Assembly (NCBI RefSeq): GCF_000020605.1
Contig: NC_012781.1
Coordinates: 3,287,501-3,351,500 of the forward strand
Reading direction: 5' to 3'
Source of the DNA: Agathobacter rectalis ATCC 33656
Lineage (GTDB): Bacteria > Bacillota > Clostridia > Lachnospirales > Lachnospiraceae
Length of the DNA: 64,000 nucleotides
A program made the position numbers and the translations under genes. Below are positions 9,521 to 17,691 of the stretch, in pieces; within the stretch, counting starts at the first letter, position 1; each line of letters starts with the position of its first letter. Under the pieces are notes generated by a model. It was not told the origin of the DNA. It saw only the letters and a program-made list of their open reading frames with translations, and did no database searches.

Positions 9521-9724
9521 TTATACCACAGCAGGTACGGTTTCTGGCAGATTCATTTTAGACATCTCGTTCTCCACATGAGACTTCTCTGCAATATGAT
9601 TGTAGACATTCATTGTGATCTGTGCATCCGAATGGCCCATGACATACTGCATAACTTTAGGATTGACATTGTTCTCACCCAATCTGGTACATCCCGTATG
9701 ACGAAGGGTATGTGGATGTGTCAA
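9521..9724 (-). pseudogene. C-terminal fragment of a tyrosine recombinase (integrase)
   Basis: About 67 codons encode the C-terminal catalytic part of a phage/ICE-type tyrosine integrase: HTLRHTGCTRL (the HxLRH box), MGHSDAQITMNVYNH (the GH box and the catalytic tyrosine at NVYNH). Everything N-terminal is missing; similarity stops within a few codons of 9724. The fragment directly abuts the serine-recombinase element. Two explanations fit: an older element was deleted, or the present element inserted inside an integrase gene whose other half lies beyond the window. Confidence 0.8.
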
Positions 9725-9762
9725 GTATAGGACAAAAAAAATTTTATTTTTTTCTGCCGAAG

Positions 9763-9788
9763 ACTATCTGACGCTTCCATCAGGTAGT
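9763..9788 (-). terminator. Hairpin downstream of the serine recombinase operon
   Basis: Arms ACTATCTGA (9763-9771) and TCAGGTAGT (9780-9788) pair with one G-T, 49 bp past the last recombinase stop. Reading on the minus strand it is followed, after a short gap, by a long T-rich tract (9733-9752). It probably ends the recombinase transcript next to the element's left end. Confidence 0.5.
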
Positions 9789-9836
9789 CCCAGCACCTTT
9801 ATTATCTTTTGATAAGTCATTCTTGTCCTGCTCAAG

Positions 9837-11414
9837 TTATCTCTGTTCTGAAAAAATATCGTCAAAATTCCATTCGATTTCAATTTCATCCTGACTATGA
9901 ACACGGATCACCTTGATAACCTCACGCAGCTTCTCTGTATCGAACTTCTGAATTCCCAAGAAATCTTTTAGTTTTATTTTATCAGAAAGTTCATTTTGTT
10001 CAAGAAGCTTTTTACTATTCTTCGCATCTTCTATCTTTCGTTTTATTTCATCCAGCTGTACACTTATCTTTTCAGCTCTCTGCTTATACGAATCACGATC
10101 TATACGACCATCTTTGTAATCATCATAGAGTTTCATCTTTTCCGAGGTCAACTGTCGGCTCTGTTTTTGCAATTCTGTAGTATTGATCTCTTTGTATTCA
10201 CATTGTCTTTTGGAAGATACTTTCTTTCCTTTTTTCAACATTGACGCTGCATACTGACGGACAAGCCCAAGGATATTCTCCTCCATCGGTTCCCTACGAA
10301 TCACCAGACTTCGGCACACAGGATCACCATTGGTTCTGGCATCTGAACATTTCAGCAGATGCTCTGTTTCTTTTAACAGAGAATGCCCACAGTTGGCACA
10401 TATCAGCAAGGCCGGCTGTTTTTTACGTCTTTCCAGAGTAAAATTGGTGCGTGATTCTGCAACACTTCTCTTCTTTTTCGGATGCATTTCATTTGCTTTT
10501 TCAAACAATTCCCTGTCTATAATTGCCGTATGATGATTTTCCAGGCGAACCCATTCTGTTTCATCATTCAGAACTGCTTTATGGCCCGTATGCATACTGC
10601 AACGTGTTTTGCCCCAGATTCTGGTTCCAATATAAATCTCATCCCGGACGATTGCCGATACTGTCGTAGGGCTCCAGTGTTTCTTTTTGATCGTGTCAAA
10701 CCTCTGGAACTGCACCTGATCCCCTCTTGATAATTTCTGCTCATCACAAGTAGCAATCGCCTGTCTGTTCAATTCCCTTGTAATATCTGCAAAACTTGTT
10801 CCCTCCGCTGCCATCTGAAAAATCATTTTCACGACTTTTGCAGCCTCCGGATCAACTTCCAGCCTTCCATCTTTTCCTTTTTTATAGCCATATCTGGCAT
10901 TTACCGGAAGACGTGTACCATTTTTTGTTCTCGTCTGCATTGCTGATGAAATTTTCTTGGACAAATCCAGGCTATACATATTGTATACCAGATTCTGCAA
11001 TGCCACATTCATTCCACCAGTCATTCCGCTGCTTGCTGCACTGTCATAGCTGTCATTAATCGAAATAAATCGAATCTGCAGAAGTGGAAAAATATATTCA
11101 ATATAAAATCCAACTTCCAGATAGTCTCTTCCGAATCTGGAAAAGTCTTTTACAACTACACAGCCGATTTCTCCACTTTTCATGTCATCCTGCAGCTGTT
11201 GAAATCCCTGCCGTTTAAAATGAGTACCGCTGACACCATCATCCACATATTCCAGGATATCTGCCTCATCTACACCCAGCTGATCAATCACAAATGATTT
11301 TAACAGAATTCTCTGAGAAGTTACACTGTCGCTCTCTTTTTTAGCTCTGCCATCTACATTGTCATCTTCTGCGGATAAACGGATGTAAACAGCTGTTTTT
11401 CTATGATCTGTCAT
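9837..11414 (-). CDS. Large serine recombinase 1
   Basis: This 525-residue serine recombinase has the resolvase catalytic domain (YIRLS with nucleophile Ser14; DYLEVGFYIEYIFP), a recombinase domain, a zinc ribbon (CANCGHSLLKETEHLLKC plus a later Cys) and a C-terminal coiled coil. Large serine recombinases integrate and excise elements between short att sites. The ATG at 11414 overlaps the stop of recombinase 2 by 4 bp, so translation is coupled. It is the gene closest to the element end, as integrases usually are. The catalytic and zinc residues are intact, so it is probably active. Confidence 0.93.
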   Translation of the reverse strand: MTDHRKTAVYIRLSAEDDNVDGRAKKESDSVTSQRILLKSFVIDQLGVDEADILEYVDDGVSGTHFKRQGFQQLQDDMKSGEIGCVVVKDFSRFGRDYLEVGFYIEYIFPLLQIRFISINDSYDSAASSGMTGGMNVALQNLVYNMYSLDLSKKISSAMQTRTKNGTRLPVNARYGYKKGKDGRLEVDPEAAKVVKMIFQMAAEGTSFADITRELNRQAIATCDEQKLSRGDQVQFQRFDTIKKKHWSPTTVSAIVRDEIYIGTRIWGKTRCSMHTGHKAVLNDETEWVRLENHHTAIIDRELFEKANEMHPKKKRSVAESRTNFTLERRKKQPALLICANCGHSLLKETEHLLKCSDARTNGDPVCRSLVIRREPMEENILGLVRQYAASMLKKGKKVSSKRQCEYKEINTTELQKQSRQLTSEKMKLYDDYKDGRIDRDSYKQRAEKISVQLDEIKRKIEDAKNSKKLLEQNELSDKIKLKDFLGIQKFDTEKLREVIKVIRVHSQDEIEIEWNFDDIFSEQR

Positions 11415-13102
11415 CTTGACTGCGCCTCCTTCTCTTTCTTTAATTTCTGTAAATCTGCAAACTGATCGTCATATACCAGCTTGATCTCATAATCATACTT
11501 ACCATGGATAATAATTGAATCCACAAAGGCATCTGCCATTTCTTTTGTCAGCTTACGCTTTGACATATAAGTATGTATCACTTTTCCCCATCCTTCCTCG
11601 ATATGATAATCCTTGGAATACCGTACCTGTGCCGCCAATACTACATCCAGGCGGTTCTTGATGTTTTCTATTTCATTGGAATAGATACGGGAAAACTGCA
11701 TGTATTCTTCTTCTGTAATCAGACGTTCCGAATAATCCTCATATAAATCAGATTTACGCTTGCTGATCCTGCTCAACTCCCGCCGAAGTTTCCCCACTTC
11801 CTTATCCAGAAGCAAATACTGTGTCTGGTTTCTGGAAGCAGAATTCATTTCACGGATCAGTTTCTCTGTATCCAATACGGCTTTCATATGTGACTGGATC
11901 AGGCGAAGGACGTCTTCATCCACGTATTCTTTTTTGACTCTGTGCCCCTTACACTGATTTCCTCCGGATTTATGGTTCGCATCTGCACCACAGATATAAT
12001 AAAATGTCCCTGTTTTTTCTCTGGACAACACCATGCGGTTCCCACAACCCCCACACCTGATCTTGCCGGTATAGAAATTATGATTCCGAATGGCTCCATT
12101 ATTCAGCTGATGCTTCTTTTTGTATGCTTCCGTAAATTCCCGGATTTTTTCCTGTACCTGCCGGAACAGTTCTTTATCAATAATTCCTTCGTGGGTATTC
12201 TCAGCATAGAGCCACTCACTCTCCGGTAGATTTCTCTGCTTGTTTCCTTGAAAAACACTCTGCTGATATTTTCCATATACAGAATCTCCGGTACAATGGA
12301 CATCCTGAAGTACACGTTTCACTTCATAATTATTCCAAGGTTTGGATTCCGGTGAAGGCTTTTCGCCTGTTTTATAATATTCCCTCTGCAAAGTCGGGGA
12401 AAGGATACCATCTGTATTCAGTCTTTTTGCAATATCGCTGTAGCTGCATCCATCCATATACATAGTAAAAATTTCTCGTAAATGTCCGGCAGCCTCCTCG
12501 TCAACTACCAGCTGGTGTCTGTCCTGTTCTGATTTCCTGTATCCATAAGGTTCCCATGCACCAGTAAATTTTCCTTCTTTCCACAGGGCTTTTTTGGCAC
12601 TGCTGCTCTTTTTTGCAAGGTCTTTGGAATAAAACTCATTGATGATATTTTTTAAGGGAACTGTCAGATCCACTCCCTCACGGAAAGAATCAAAGTCATC
12701 CGTCACAGCAAGAAACCGCACATGAAAAAACGGAAATACACGCTCAATATAATTACTTGTCTCTACATAATTCCTTCCAAGTCTGGATAGATCCTTTACA
12801 ATCACACAGTTAATTTTTCCATGCTTGATATCTTCCATCATCTGCGTAAAACCAGGACGGTCGAAATTTGTACCAGAATAATCAGAATCCTTATATATTT
12901 CTGCAACTGCGATGTCTTCCGTATCTGCCACAAAGTTTTTCATCAGTTCCACCTGGGTTTCTATCGTTCCTCTTTCTAAGGTTTCTTCTGTTTCCATTGA
13001 AATTCTGGCATACAATCCTGCCCGGAACGGTCTGCTCACCTCTGTCTGGACGGTTGCACTGCTGACTACTTCCGGAATGTTTTTCCTGCTCTTTCGTGCC
13101 AT
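11411..13102 (-). CDS. Large serine recombinase 2
   Basis: This is the second of three tandem large serine recombinases, about 563 residues. It contains an N-terminal resolvase domain (LYARISME), DLSRLGRNYVETSNYIERVF, a recombinase domain, a zinc ribbon (CGGCGNRMVLS...CKGH) and a long C-terminal coiled coil. I place the start at ATG 13102, preceded by AGGAGG at 9 bp, rather than the TTG three codons upstream. It begins 1 bp after the stop of recombinase 3 and overlaps recombinase 1. It may act with its neighbours as a heteromeric integration/excision system. Confidence 0.93.
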   Translation of the reverse strand: MARKSRKNIPEVVSSATVQTEVSRPFRAGLYARISMETEETLERGTIETQVELMKNFVADTEDIAVAEIYKDSDYSGTNFDRPGFTQMMEDIKHGKINCVIVKDLSRLGRNYVETSNYIERVFPFFHVRFLAVTDDFDSFREGVDLTVPLKNIINEFYSKDLAKKSSSAKKALWKEGKFTGAWEPYGYRKSEQDRHQLVVDEEAAGHLREIFTMYMDGCSYSDIAKRLNTDGILSPTLQREYYKTGEKPSPESKPWNNYEVKRVLQDVHCTGDSVYGKYQQSVFQGNKQRNLPESEWLYAENTHEGIIDKELFRQVQEKIREFTEAYKKKHQLNNGAIRNHNFYTGKIRCGGCGNRMVLSREKTGTFYYICGADANHKSGGNQCKGHRVKKEYVDEDVLRLIQSHMKAVLDTEKLIREMNSASRNQTQYLLLDKEVGKLRRELSRISKRKSDLYEDYSERLITEEEYMQFSRIYSNEIENIKNRLDVVLAAQVRYSKDYHIEEGWGKVIHTYMSKRKLTKEMADAFVDSIIIHGKYDYEIKLVYDDQFADLQKLKKEKEAQSR

Positions 13103-13103
13103 T

Positions 13104-14795
13104 TTATACAACCTCCTTTACATTGACCTGCAGATTGTTATCATCATCTATTACCATATCAACTCCCATAGCAGGTAATTGATTCAGCAATGTCTGATAA
13201 CAATCATCAAAATCAAAAGTGATCTCTATATTCTTTTTATCATATACTCTGATTTGCCTGATCAGTTCTACCACCACAGTGCGGGACAGTTCTTCAATAT
13301 CCTGATATTTCACAAAATAATCCAGCCAGGTATTGGCTTTGTCTGCTTTTTCCAGCTCGTTATCCATTTCTTTCTGGATCGCACGGATACTCTCTTCCGC
13401 ATTTCTAAGCCGCTTTCCATATGCTGCATGAAGCTCTACATAGTCTTCTTTTGATACAATGCCCTCTTTCATATCCGAATAGAGCATCATCCGTAACTCC
13501 TTACAGCGTTCTTTCTCCTGCTTTTTCTTCTCCAGCCTGTCCTGCCGCTTTTTCATATTGATCCCCTGAAATGGCACAGTACCGATAAATTCCAGGACTC
13601 TTTTCAGGTGCAGGATATTCTGGATATGCTGTTTCAACATCACTAATACGGCATCTTCCAGATCCTTTTCCGGTATTCTATGACTGGAACAGCGTTTTGT
13701 TTCTTTATTTGTGGAACATAGATAATAAGCATATTTTTTTCCTGCCACAGTAGAAACCTTTCTTGTCATAGGTGCTCCACAATCCGCACATACAGCAATT
13801 CCGGATAACAGATATACCTGCTTTTGGTCAGGTGAAGTACGTGTATCCATGCCAAGAAGCCTCTGAACAATTTCAAAATCACGGTCACTCACCAGAGGTT
13901 CATGATTTTTCTCAATCCGGATCCAGTCATCTTCCGGTTTCACATAAGTCTGCTTCACTTTATGGTTTGGAGTTGTCCTTTTTCCCTGTACAAGGTTTCC
14001 GATATAAACCTCGTTTTCCAGTATCCTGCGGACCGTAACGGAACTCCAAAGTGCCTGTTCTTTCTGCCGGAAACCTGTTTCATAACGACTGCCGCTGCTT
14101 ATTTTATACTCAAATGGGGAAAGAATACCCAGTTCATTTAAACGATTAGCGATCGCATCCTGACTCATTCCCTGCAGCTTCATCTTAAAAATATCCTGTA
14201 CTACACCGCCCGCCGATGGATCAATCTCTAATTTATGCTTATCTGTCTTTGTCTTCCTGTATCCAAATGCTACAAACGGAGTCACGCACTCGCCTTTTTT
14301 CCTCTTAATCTCAAGATTACTCCTGATCTTAATAGAAATATCACGACAATAAGCATCGTTGATTAAATTTTTAAATGGGATAATGATTTCGTCTGCCTGA
14401 TTCTTTCCCTTAAGACTGTCATAATTATCATTGATGGCAATAAAACGCACACCAAGAGCCGGGAATAATCTCTCGATATACTTCCCGGAATCAATATATT
14501 CCCTTCCAAATCGTGATAAATCTTTTACCACTACGCAGTCTACAATCCCATGCCGGATATCTTCCAGCATTGCCTGGAATGCAGGGCGCTCAAAATTAGA
14601 GCCTGAGTAGCCATCATCAACTCGGACTGAAACAACTTCAATATCTTTTTTGTCTTTCAGGAAATCCAGAATCAAAGCTTTCTGGTTAGAAATGCTGTTA
14701 CTTTCCAGTTTTGCTGAACTGGAAATATCGCCATCTTCTTTAGATAATCTGACATAGATGGCGGCATGATAGATTTTGTTGATATTCTGATACAT
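13104..14795 (-). CDS. Large serine recombinase 3 (first gene of the triplet)
   Basis: This 563-residue protein has a catalytic domain (IYVRLSKEDGD, Ser18; DLSRFGREYIDSGKYIERLF), a recombinase domain, a zinc ribbon (CADCGAPMTRK...CSSH) and a coiled-coil C-terminus. It is the promoter-proximal member of the triplet, all on the minus strand within five kilobases. The AAAAGGAGG ribosome binding site is partly inside an 11-bp inverted repeat (14805-14840), which may control translation of the whole triplet. All three recombinases are full length; they share the same architecture but differ in sequence, so they are not a recent tandem duplication. Confidence 0.93.
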   Translation of the reverse strand: MYQNINKIYHAAIYVRLSKEDGDISSSAKLESNSISNQKALILDFLKDKKDIEVVSVRVDDGYSGSNFERPAFQAMLEDIRHGIVDCVVVKDLSRFGREYIDSGKYIERLFPALGVRFIAINDNYDSLKGKNQADEIIIPFKNLINDAYCRDISIKIRSNLEIKRKKGECVTPFVAFGYRKTKTDKHKLEIDPSAGGVVQDIFKMKLQGMSQDAIANRLNELGILSPFEYKISSGSRYETGFRQKEQALWSSVTVRRILENEVYIGNLVQGKRTTPNHKVKQTYVKPEDDWIRIEKNHEPLVSDRDFEIVQRLLGMDTRTSPDQKQVYLLSGIAVCADCGAPMTRKVSTVAGKKYAYYLCSTNKETKRCSSHRIPEKDLEDAVLVMLKQHIQNILHLKRVLEFIGTVPFQGINMKKRQDRLEKKKQEKERCKELRMMLYSDMKEGIVSKEDYVELHAAYGKRLRNAEESIRAIQKEMDNELEKADKANTWLDYFVKYQDIEELSRTVVVELIRQIRVYDKKNIEITFDFDDCYQTLLNQLPAMGVDMVIDDDNNLQVNVKEVV

Positions 14796-14804
14796 ATCTT
14801 ACCT

Positions 14805-14840
14805 CCTTTTATTACGTCAGAAAATCCATGTAATAAAAGG
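14805..14840 (-). promoter_or_regulatory. Inverted repeat masking the recombinase ribosome binding site
   Basis: Perfect 11-bp arms CCTTTTATTAC (14805-14815) and GTAATAAAAGG (14830-14840) flank a 14-base loop. In the minus-strand mRNA the 3' arm includes the AAAAGG of the ribosome binding site for recombinase 3. The hairpin should restrict ribosome access unless melted. No long U-tract follows, so it is not a plain terminator. Confidence 0.6.
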
Positions 14841-14903
14841 GGGCTGCATAATTTGTCCTTACCGACATTCTAACACAGTCCCCTCAATTTTACCAGTACT
14901 TTT

Positions 14904-15152
14904 TCAGACACTCAGAAGCATATTCTCAAATGCCTGCTCCATAGATATACCGTTATTTGCAAATCTGACTTTTACTTTCATATTACCGATCCGGACCAGA
15001 TAAGGATTTCCTACTTTATTCAGAAAAATATCTCTCCGTTCCTGAAGCGATTTATTTCTGTCTGTTTTTATCATCCGTAGATCAGTCATTTCATTGATAT
15101 CCACATCACTGAAATCCTGATCCAGATAATTTCTATATTCCTCTGCTGTCAT
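14904..15152 (-). CDS. Small conserved ICE protein (DUF6870-like)
   Basis: This 82-residue acidic/amphipathic protein contains the strings EEYRNYLDQDFSDVDI and VGNPYLVRIGNMKVKVRFAN. I recall such proteins as DUF6870, found beside serine recombinases of Clostridia mobile elements; the family number is from memory. A clear AAGGAG site precedes the ATG at 15152. It overlaps the end of the MazF-like gene by 20 bp, so the two are translationally coupled. The close coupling allows it to be the antidote of the toxin, but nothing in the sequence proves that. An excision or regulatory role is equally possible. Confidence 0.75.
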   Translation of the reverse strand: MTAEEYRNYLDQDFSDVDINEMTDLRMIKTDRNKSLQERRDIFLNKVGNPYLVRIGNMKVKVRFANNGISMEQAFENMLLSV

Positions 15153-15513
15153 GCCCTTCTCCTTCCATTCCCATCTGAATCCGTACTGCTTTCAGTACCC
15201 GATCCAGGCTCCACTTATTTACTCTTCCGCATTTCTCAATAATACATTTTGTAGAAATACTCATAACCTGTTCAGCCAATGCCAGGCTTCCTTTTCGGAT
15301 CCCTGTCATATCGTACTTACTGATAAATACATGTGTTGGCAAATACCGCTTCTTATATATTCTTGACGTCAGCGGAACTACTGTAATGACTGAACTGTAT
15401 GTATTAGCTTTGTTGTTACTTACTACGATCACCGGTCTTACTCCACCCTGAACCGAAGTTGTCGGAAACATACCGAGATCCGCCCATAAGATATCTCCTC
15501 TTCGAATCGTCAC
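15133..15513 (-). CDS. mazF: MazF/PemK-family endoribonuclease toxin
   Basis: This 126-residue protein has the MazF fold signature: RRGDILWADL at the start, GGVRPVIVVSNN (substrate-binding Arg), and the VVPLTS strand with its conserved Thr/Ser. Family members cleave mRNA at short sequences and are normally held by a small antitoxin encoded upstream. Here the gene starts with GTG at 15513 after a 574-bp gene-free region, and no MazE-like gene precedes it; a small DUF6870-like gene overlaps its 3' end instead. It may stabilise the element or be a single MazF as in some Clostridia. Confidence 0.85.
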   Translation of the reverse strand: MTIRRGDILWADLGMFPTTSVQGGVRPVIVVSNNKANTYSSVITVVPLTSRIYKKRYLPTHVFISKYDMTGIRKGSLALAEQVMSISTKCIIEKCGRVNKWSLDRVLKAVRIQMGMEGEGHDSRGI

Positions 15514-16087
15514 TTGTCATCTCTCCAATCTTTTTTTATTTGTAAAGCATCCCTAGCGCTATATTGGCTCCACAGGAATACGGCAGAGTTCCTTTCCAAG
15601 ATGGAAAGCTCTGCCGCATAACCTCTATAACCAATTTGATTATTAAACAGTGCTCGCTCGATTCTATTTATCCTCGATACCCCGAATCGTTACTCCTGCA
15701 TCTGCAGGAAGGGAATAATAACCTGTCCGAATGCTATACTCCGGACCACAACCCAAAAACTCTCGTTTCCAGGCTCTGGCAGTTCATAGGTTTACCAATT
15801 ACAGACTTCTCAGGGTCTGCAAGTGTATCGCATCTCACACATGTCATCGCATCACCAGCCTGCCGACTGGCTTTGGTCAGTGCTTTTTCGCAGCATTATT
15901 AGCTCTAAAAATGTTTTTACGTCTTATAATCCTATAGCGGCATCTTCCTCGTGCTCACTGTATGAAATGTCACGTCAGTTATTATTGGATATTCAGTTAT
16001 CACGGTGCGTTTTAGGGAGTCCTTAAAGCTCCTCTAATTACTAAAGTCAAATGACTTCGGAAGATGCAAAAGATTTTGAAAAATTTT
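15514..16087 (-). other. 574-bp gene-free region with many inverted repeats
   Basis: No convincing gene is present on either strand. The minus-strand reading shows several potential hairpins: a long one at 15581-15616 (CGGCAGAG and CTCTGCCG arms extended by CTTTCC/GGAAAG), TCCTGCA/TGCAGGA near 15692-15707, and GTCCG/CGGAC near 15725-15747. GATGCGAT occurs twice 19 bp apart near 15828-15855. A 37-codon open frame starting MTCVRCDTLADPEKS (about 15846 down to 15733) lacks a good ribosome binding site. The region lies between the sigma-like gene and mazF, both on the minus strand, so it may be a long structured leader or a non-coding RNA. Confidence 0.45.
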
Positions 16088-16561
16088 TTAAAAAAATTTA
16101 TTCATATACATTTCACGCATCTTATTAAGAATGGATTTCAGCTTGTATGACAGCATCTGTCTGGAAATTCCCATAATCTCTGCCATCTGTGTCTGTGTCT
16201 TGTTTTCAAAGAAAATACCGTAAATAATCATGCGTTCCTCGGAGTTCAGCTGATTGATCACTTTGTGGATATCCTGCTGTTCCATTTTTGTCAGCACACT
16301 ATGCTCCACATCACAATTCAGATCCGGAAAATCCTCTATCATAAAGCCTTCTCCATCAATGGACTGACCACTGTAAGGTACTTCCCTCAACATCTTGTCC
16401 ACGACCTCTCCCAATTCGTTTTTGATTTCTACCTTTTTTGCCTTGCTGCTTCTATAAAAATTGTTCATCGCATACGCAACCTCTTTTGTAATCTCAATCA
16501 TCTCTCCATCAATATTTGCGTAATACTTTCCTTCATAAAAATATGGGTGTTCAATATACAT
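16088..16561 (-). CDS. Sigma-70 region 4-like regulator
   Basis: This protein of about 157 residues has a C-terminal helix-turn-helix typical of sigma-70 region 4 (LNSEERMIIYGIFFENKTQT, then MAEIMGISRQMLSYKLKSIL). It lacks a region 2, so it is a sigma-like activator of the type found near recombinases of Clostridia elements, not a full sigma factor. ATG 16561 is chosen because GGAGG precedes it at 8 bp; an upstream in-frame ATG at 16663 has no such site. An 8-bp inverted repeat (ATTTGAAA/TTTCAAAT, 16577-16604) lies just before the ribosome binding site. A role in controlling integration/excision genes downstream is inferred from position. Confidence 0.75.
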   Translation of the reverse strand: MYIEHPYFYEGKYYANIDGEMIEITKEVAYAMNNFYRSSKAKKVEIKNELGEVVDKMLREVPYSGQSIDGEGFMIEDFPDLNCDVEHSVLTKMEQQDIHKVINQLNSEERMIIYGIFFENKTQTQMAEIMGISRQMLSYKLKSILNKMREMYMNKFF

Positions 16562-16576
16562 GTCCGTTCCTCCTGA

Positions 16577-16604
16577 ATTTGAAATCTCGTTGCTTGTTTC
16601 AAAT
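16577..16604 (-). promoter_or_regulatory. Inverted repeat upstream of the sigma-like gene
   Basis: Perfect 8-bp arms ATTTGAAA (16577-16584) and TTTCAAAT (16597-16604) lie 16 bp upstream of the sigma-like start codon. This could be an operator or an mRNA hairpin next to the ribosome binding site. The remainder of the gap to 16696 contains no gene. Confidence 0.4.
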
Positions 16605-16696
16605 CCAGAAGGCGGACCTCTGTTTAGAATCATGCCTGCTCCGCCTTTATCCTGCCGGGACATACCCGCAGTTATTGGCTGAGAAATTCAGGCACG

Positions 16697-16735
16697 AAAA
16701 AAAGCCCCAGTAGTTTTTTTCTTAACTACTGAGGC
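16697..16735 (-). terminator. Intrinsic terminator
   Basis: A hairpin GCCTCAGTAGTT / AACTACTGGGGC (16704-16735, one mismatch) is followed on the minus strand by seven T residues (16697-16703). It should end transcription of the 16889-17540 genes and separates them from the sigma-like gene. The 16736-16888 stretch holds no gene. Confidence 0.75.
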
Positions 16736-16888
16736 CTTCGTCTCTTTCTTATATTCAGTTATCTATGCCTTCTTTCATCAGCATAATCATTGTATCAGGA
16801 TAAAGTTCACAAAGTATCCGCAATACATTCCTATAAGTTCACATCATTATTGAAATCGTACATATTTCAGTATAAAAAGTTCACCGTG

Positions 16889-17320
16889 TTATTCTTCTAC
16901 TTCTTTTCCATCTATATATAGTTGAAATTTATCAGGATTATTGACAACATCATAGTCCTTTCCATATTCTACAGGTCTGTATTCGGCTGTCATTACCGAT
17001 TCCCCATCTTCAATATCCTCTTTCCATAAATAGATGTTCATATCAAGACTCGTCGCATATCCCCTGTCTGTGGAGAATTTTGTCGAATGAAAAGAATTCT
17101 CCTTGTACATCTGCAAAAGTTCTCTTGCAAACGCTTCTCTATCCTCAATATTTTCCCGGTTAGCTACTACGGTTAGATTTTCATCCTGATTTATGGAAAA
17201 TGTTCCTACTACATCAGGTTCACCTTCCTTATGACCAGATTCAGGTTTCCCATAAATACTTCCTGTAGCAATTATCAAGATGACTGCTCCTGAGATTACT
17301 GCAATTATCTTTCTTTTCAT
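16889..17320 (-). CDS. Exported protein of unknown function
   Basis: I do not recognise this 143-residue protein. It begins with a signal sequence or membrane anchor (MKRKIIAVISGAVILIIATG), followed by a polar domain with the strings REAFARELLQMYKENSFHST and DMNIYLWKEDIEDGESVM, and ends VDGKEVEE-like (IDGKEVEE). It should lie outside the membrane. It starts 7 bp after the gene at 17328-17540, in the same orientation, so the two are probably co-expressed, and an intrinsic terminator follows. Function cannot be assigned. Confidence 0.7.
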   Translation of the reverse strand: MKRKIIAVISGAVILIIATGSIYGKPESGHKEGEPDVVGTFSINQDENLTVVANRENIEDREAFARELLQMYKENSFHSTKFSTDRGYATSLDMNIYLWKEDIEDGESVMTAEYRPVEYGKDYDVVNNPDKFQLYIDGKEVEE

Positions 17321-17327
17321 ATTTTCA

Positions 17328-17540
17328 TTAATTTCCTTTTAATTGTTTTACTGCGTAATTGATTACTTCTTCCGGTGTGGGTCTGTCTCCTTTAAGTGTC
17401 ATTTTCTTCCATTCTTCCTGCACATCCGGATCAGGATTATCAAATCCTGCATCTATGGCTATCTGCATTTCTCTGCGTACCTCTTCTGGTGTTGTGTTGT
17501 ACTTTTTTGCAATTTTCTCATAAATAGTTTTCTCTCTCAT
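17328..17540 (-). CDS. Small Spo0A-C-terminal-like protein
   Basis: This 70-residue protein contains KIAKKYNTTPEEVRREMQIA, FDNPDPDVQEEW and DRPTPEEVINYAV. These match a group of small proteins annotated as sporulation initiation factor Spo0A C-terminal-like, related to the DNA-recognition domain of Spo0A. It lacks a receiver domain. A role as a small DNA-binding regulator is possible but not shown. It is the first gene of a two-gene unit with the exported protein, and a perfect palindrome GTTCTATAGAAC (17577-17588) lies 37 bp upstream, matching sites near the XRE regulator. Confidence 0.65.
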   Translation of the reverse strand: MREKTIYEKIAKKYNTTPEEVRREMQIAIDAGFDNPDPDVQEEWKKMTLKGDRPTPEEVINYAVKQLKGN

Positions 17541-17576
17541 TCATTTTCCTCCAATATATAAGTAGAATTACACATT

Positions 17577-17588
17577 GTTCTATAGAAC
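17577..17588. promoter_or_regulatory. Palindrome GTTCTATAGAAC, candidate operator
   Basis: This perfect 12-bp palindrome lies upstream of the 17540 gene. GTTCT/AGAAC half sites recur around the neighbouring XRE gene (18022-18045 and 18092-18111), suggesting one regulator binds all three. No protein-binding evidence exists in the sequence beyond this recurrence. Confidence 0.4.
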
Positions 17589-17651
17589 TAATTTAGCATA
17601 TTTCTATTATCATGAAAAGACACTTTACAATTTAAAGCGGAATAAAAAGTC

Positions 17652-17678
17652 AAAAAAAAGAAGAGCTACTTGCTCTTC
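17652..17678 (-). terminator. Intrinsic terminator of the XRE gene
   Basis: GAAGAGC (17660-17666) and GCTCTTC (17672-17678) form a perfect 7-bp stem, followed on the minus strand by eight T residues (17652-17659). It lies 14 bp after the stop codon of the XRE regulator. Confidence 0.8.
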
Positions 17679-17691
17679 CCATTTTGTCATA

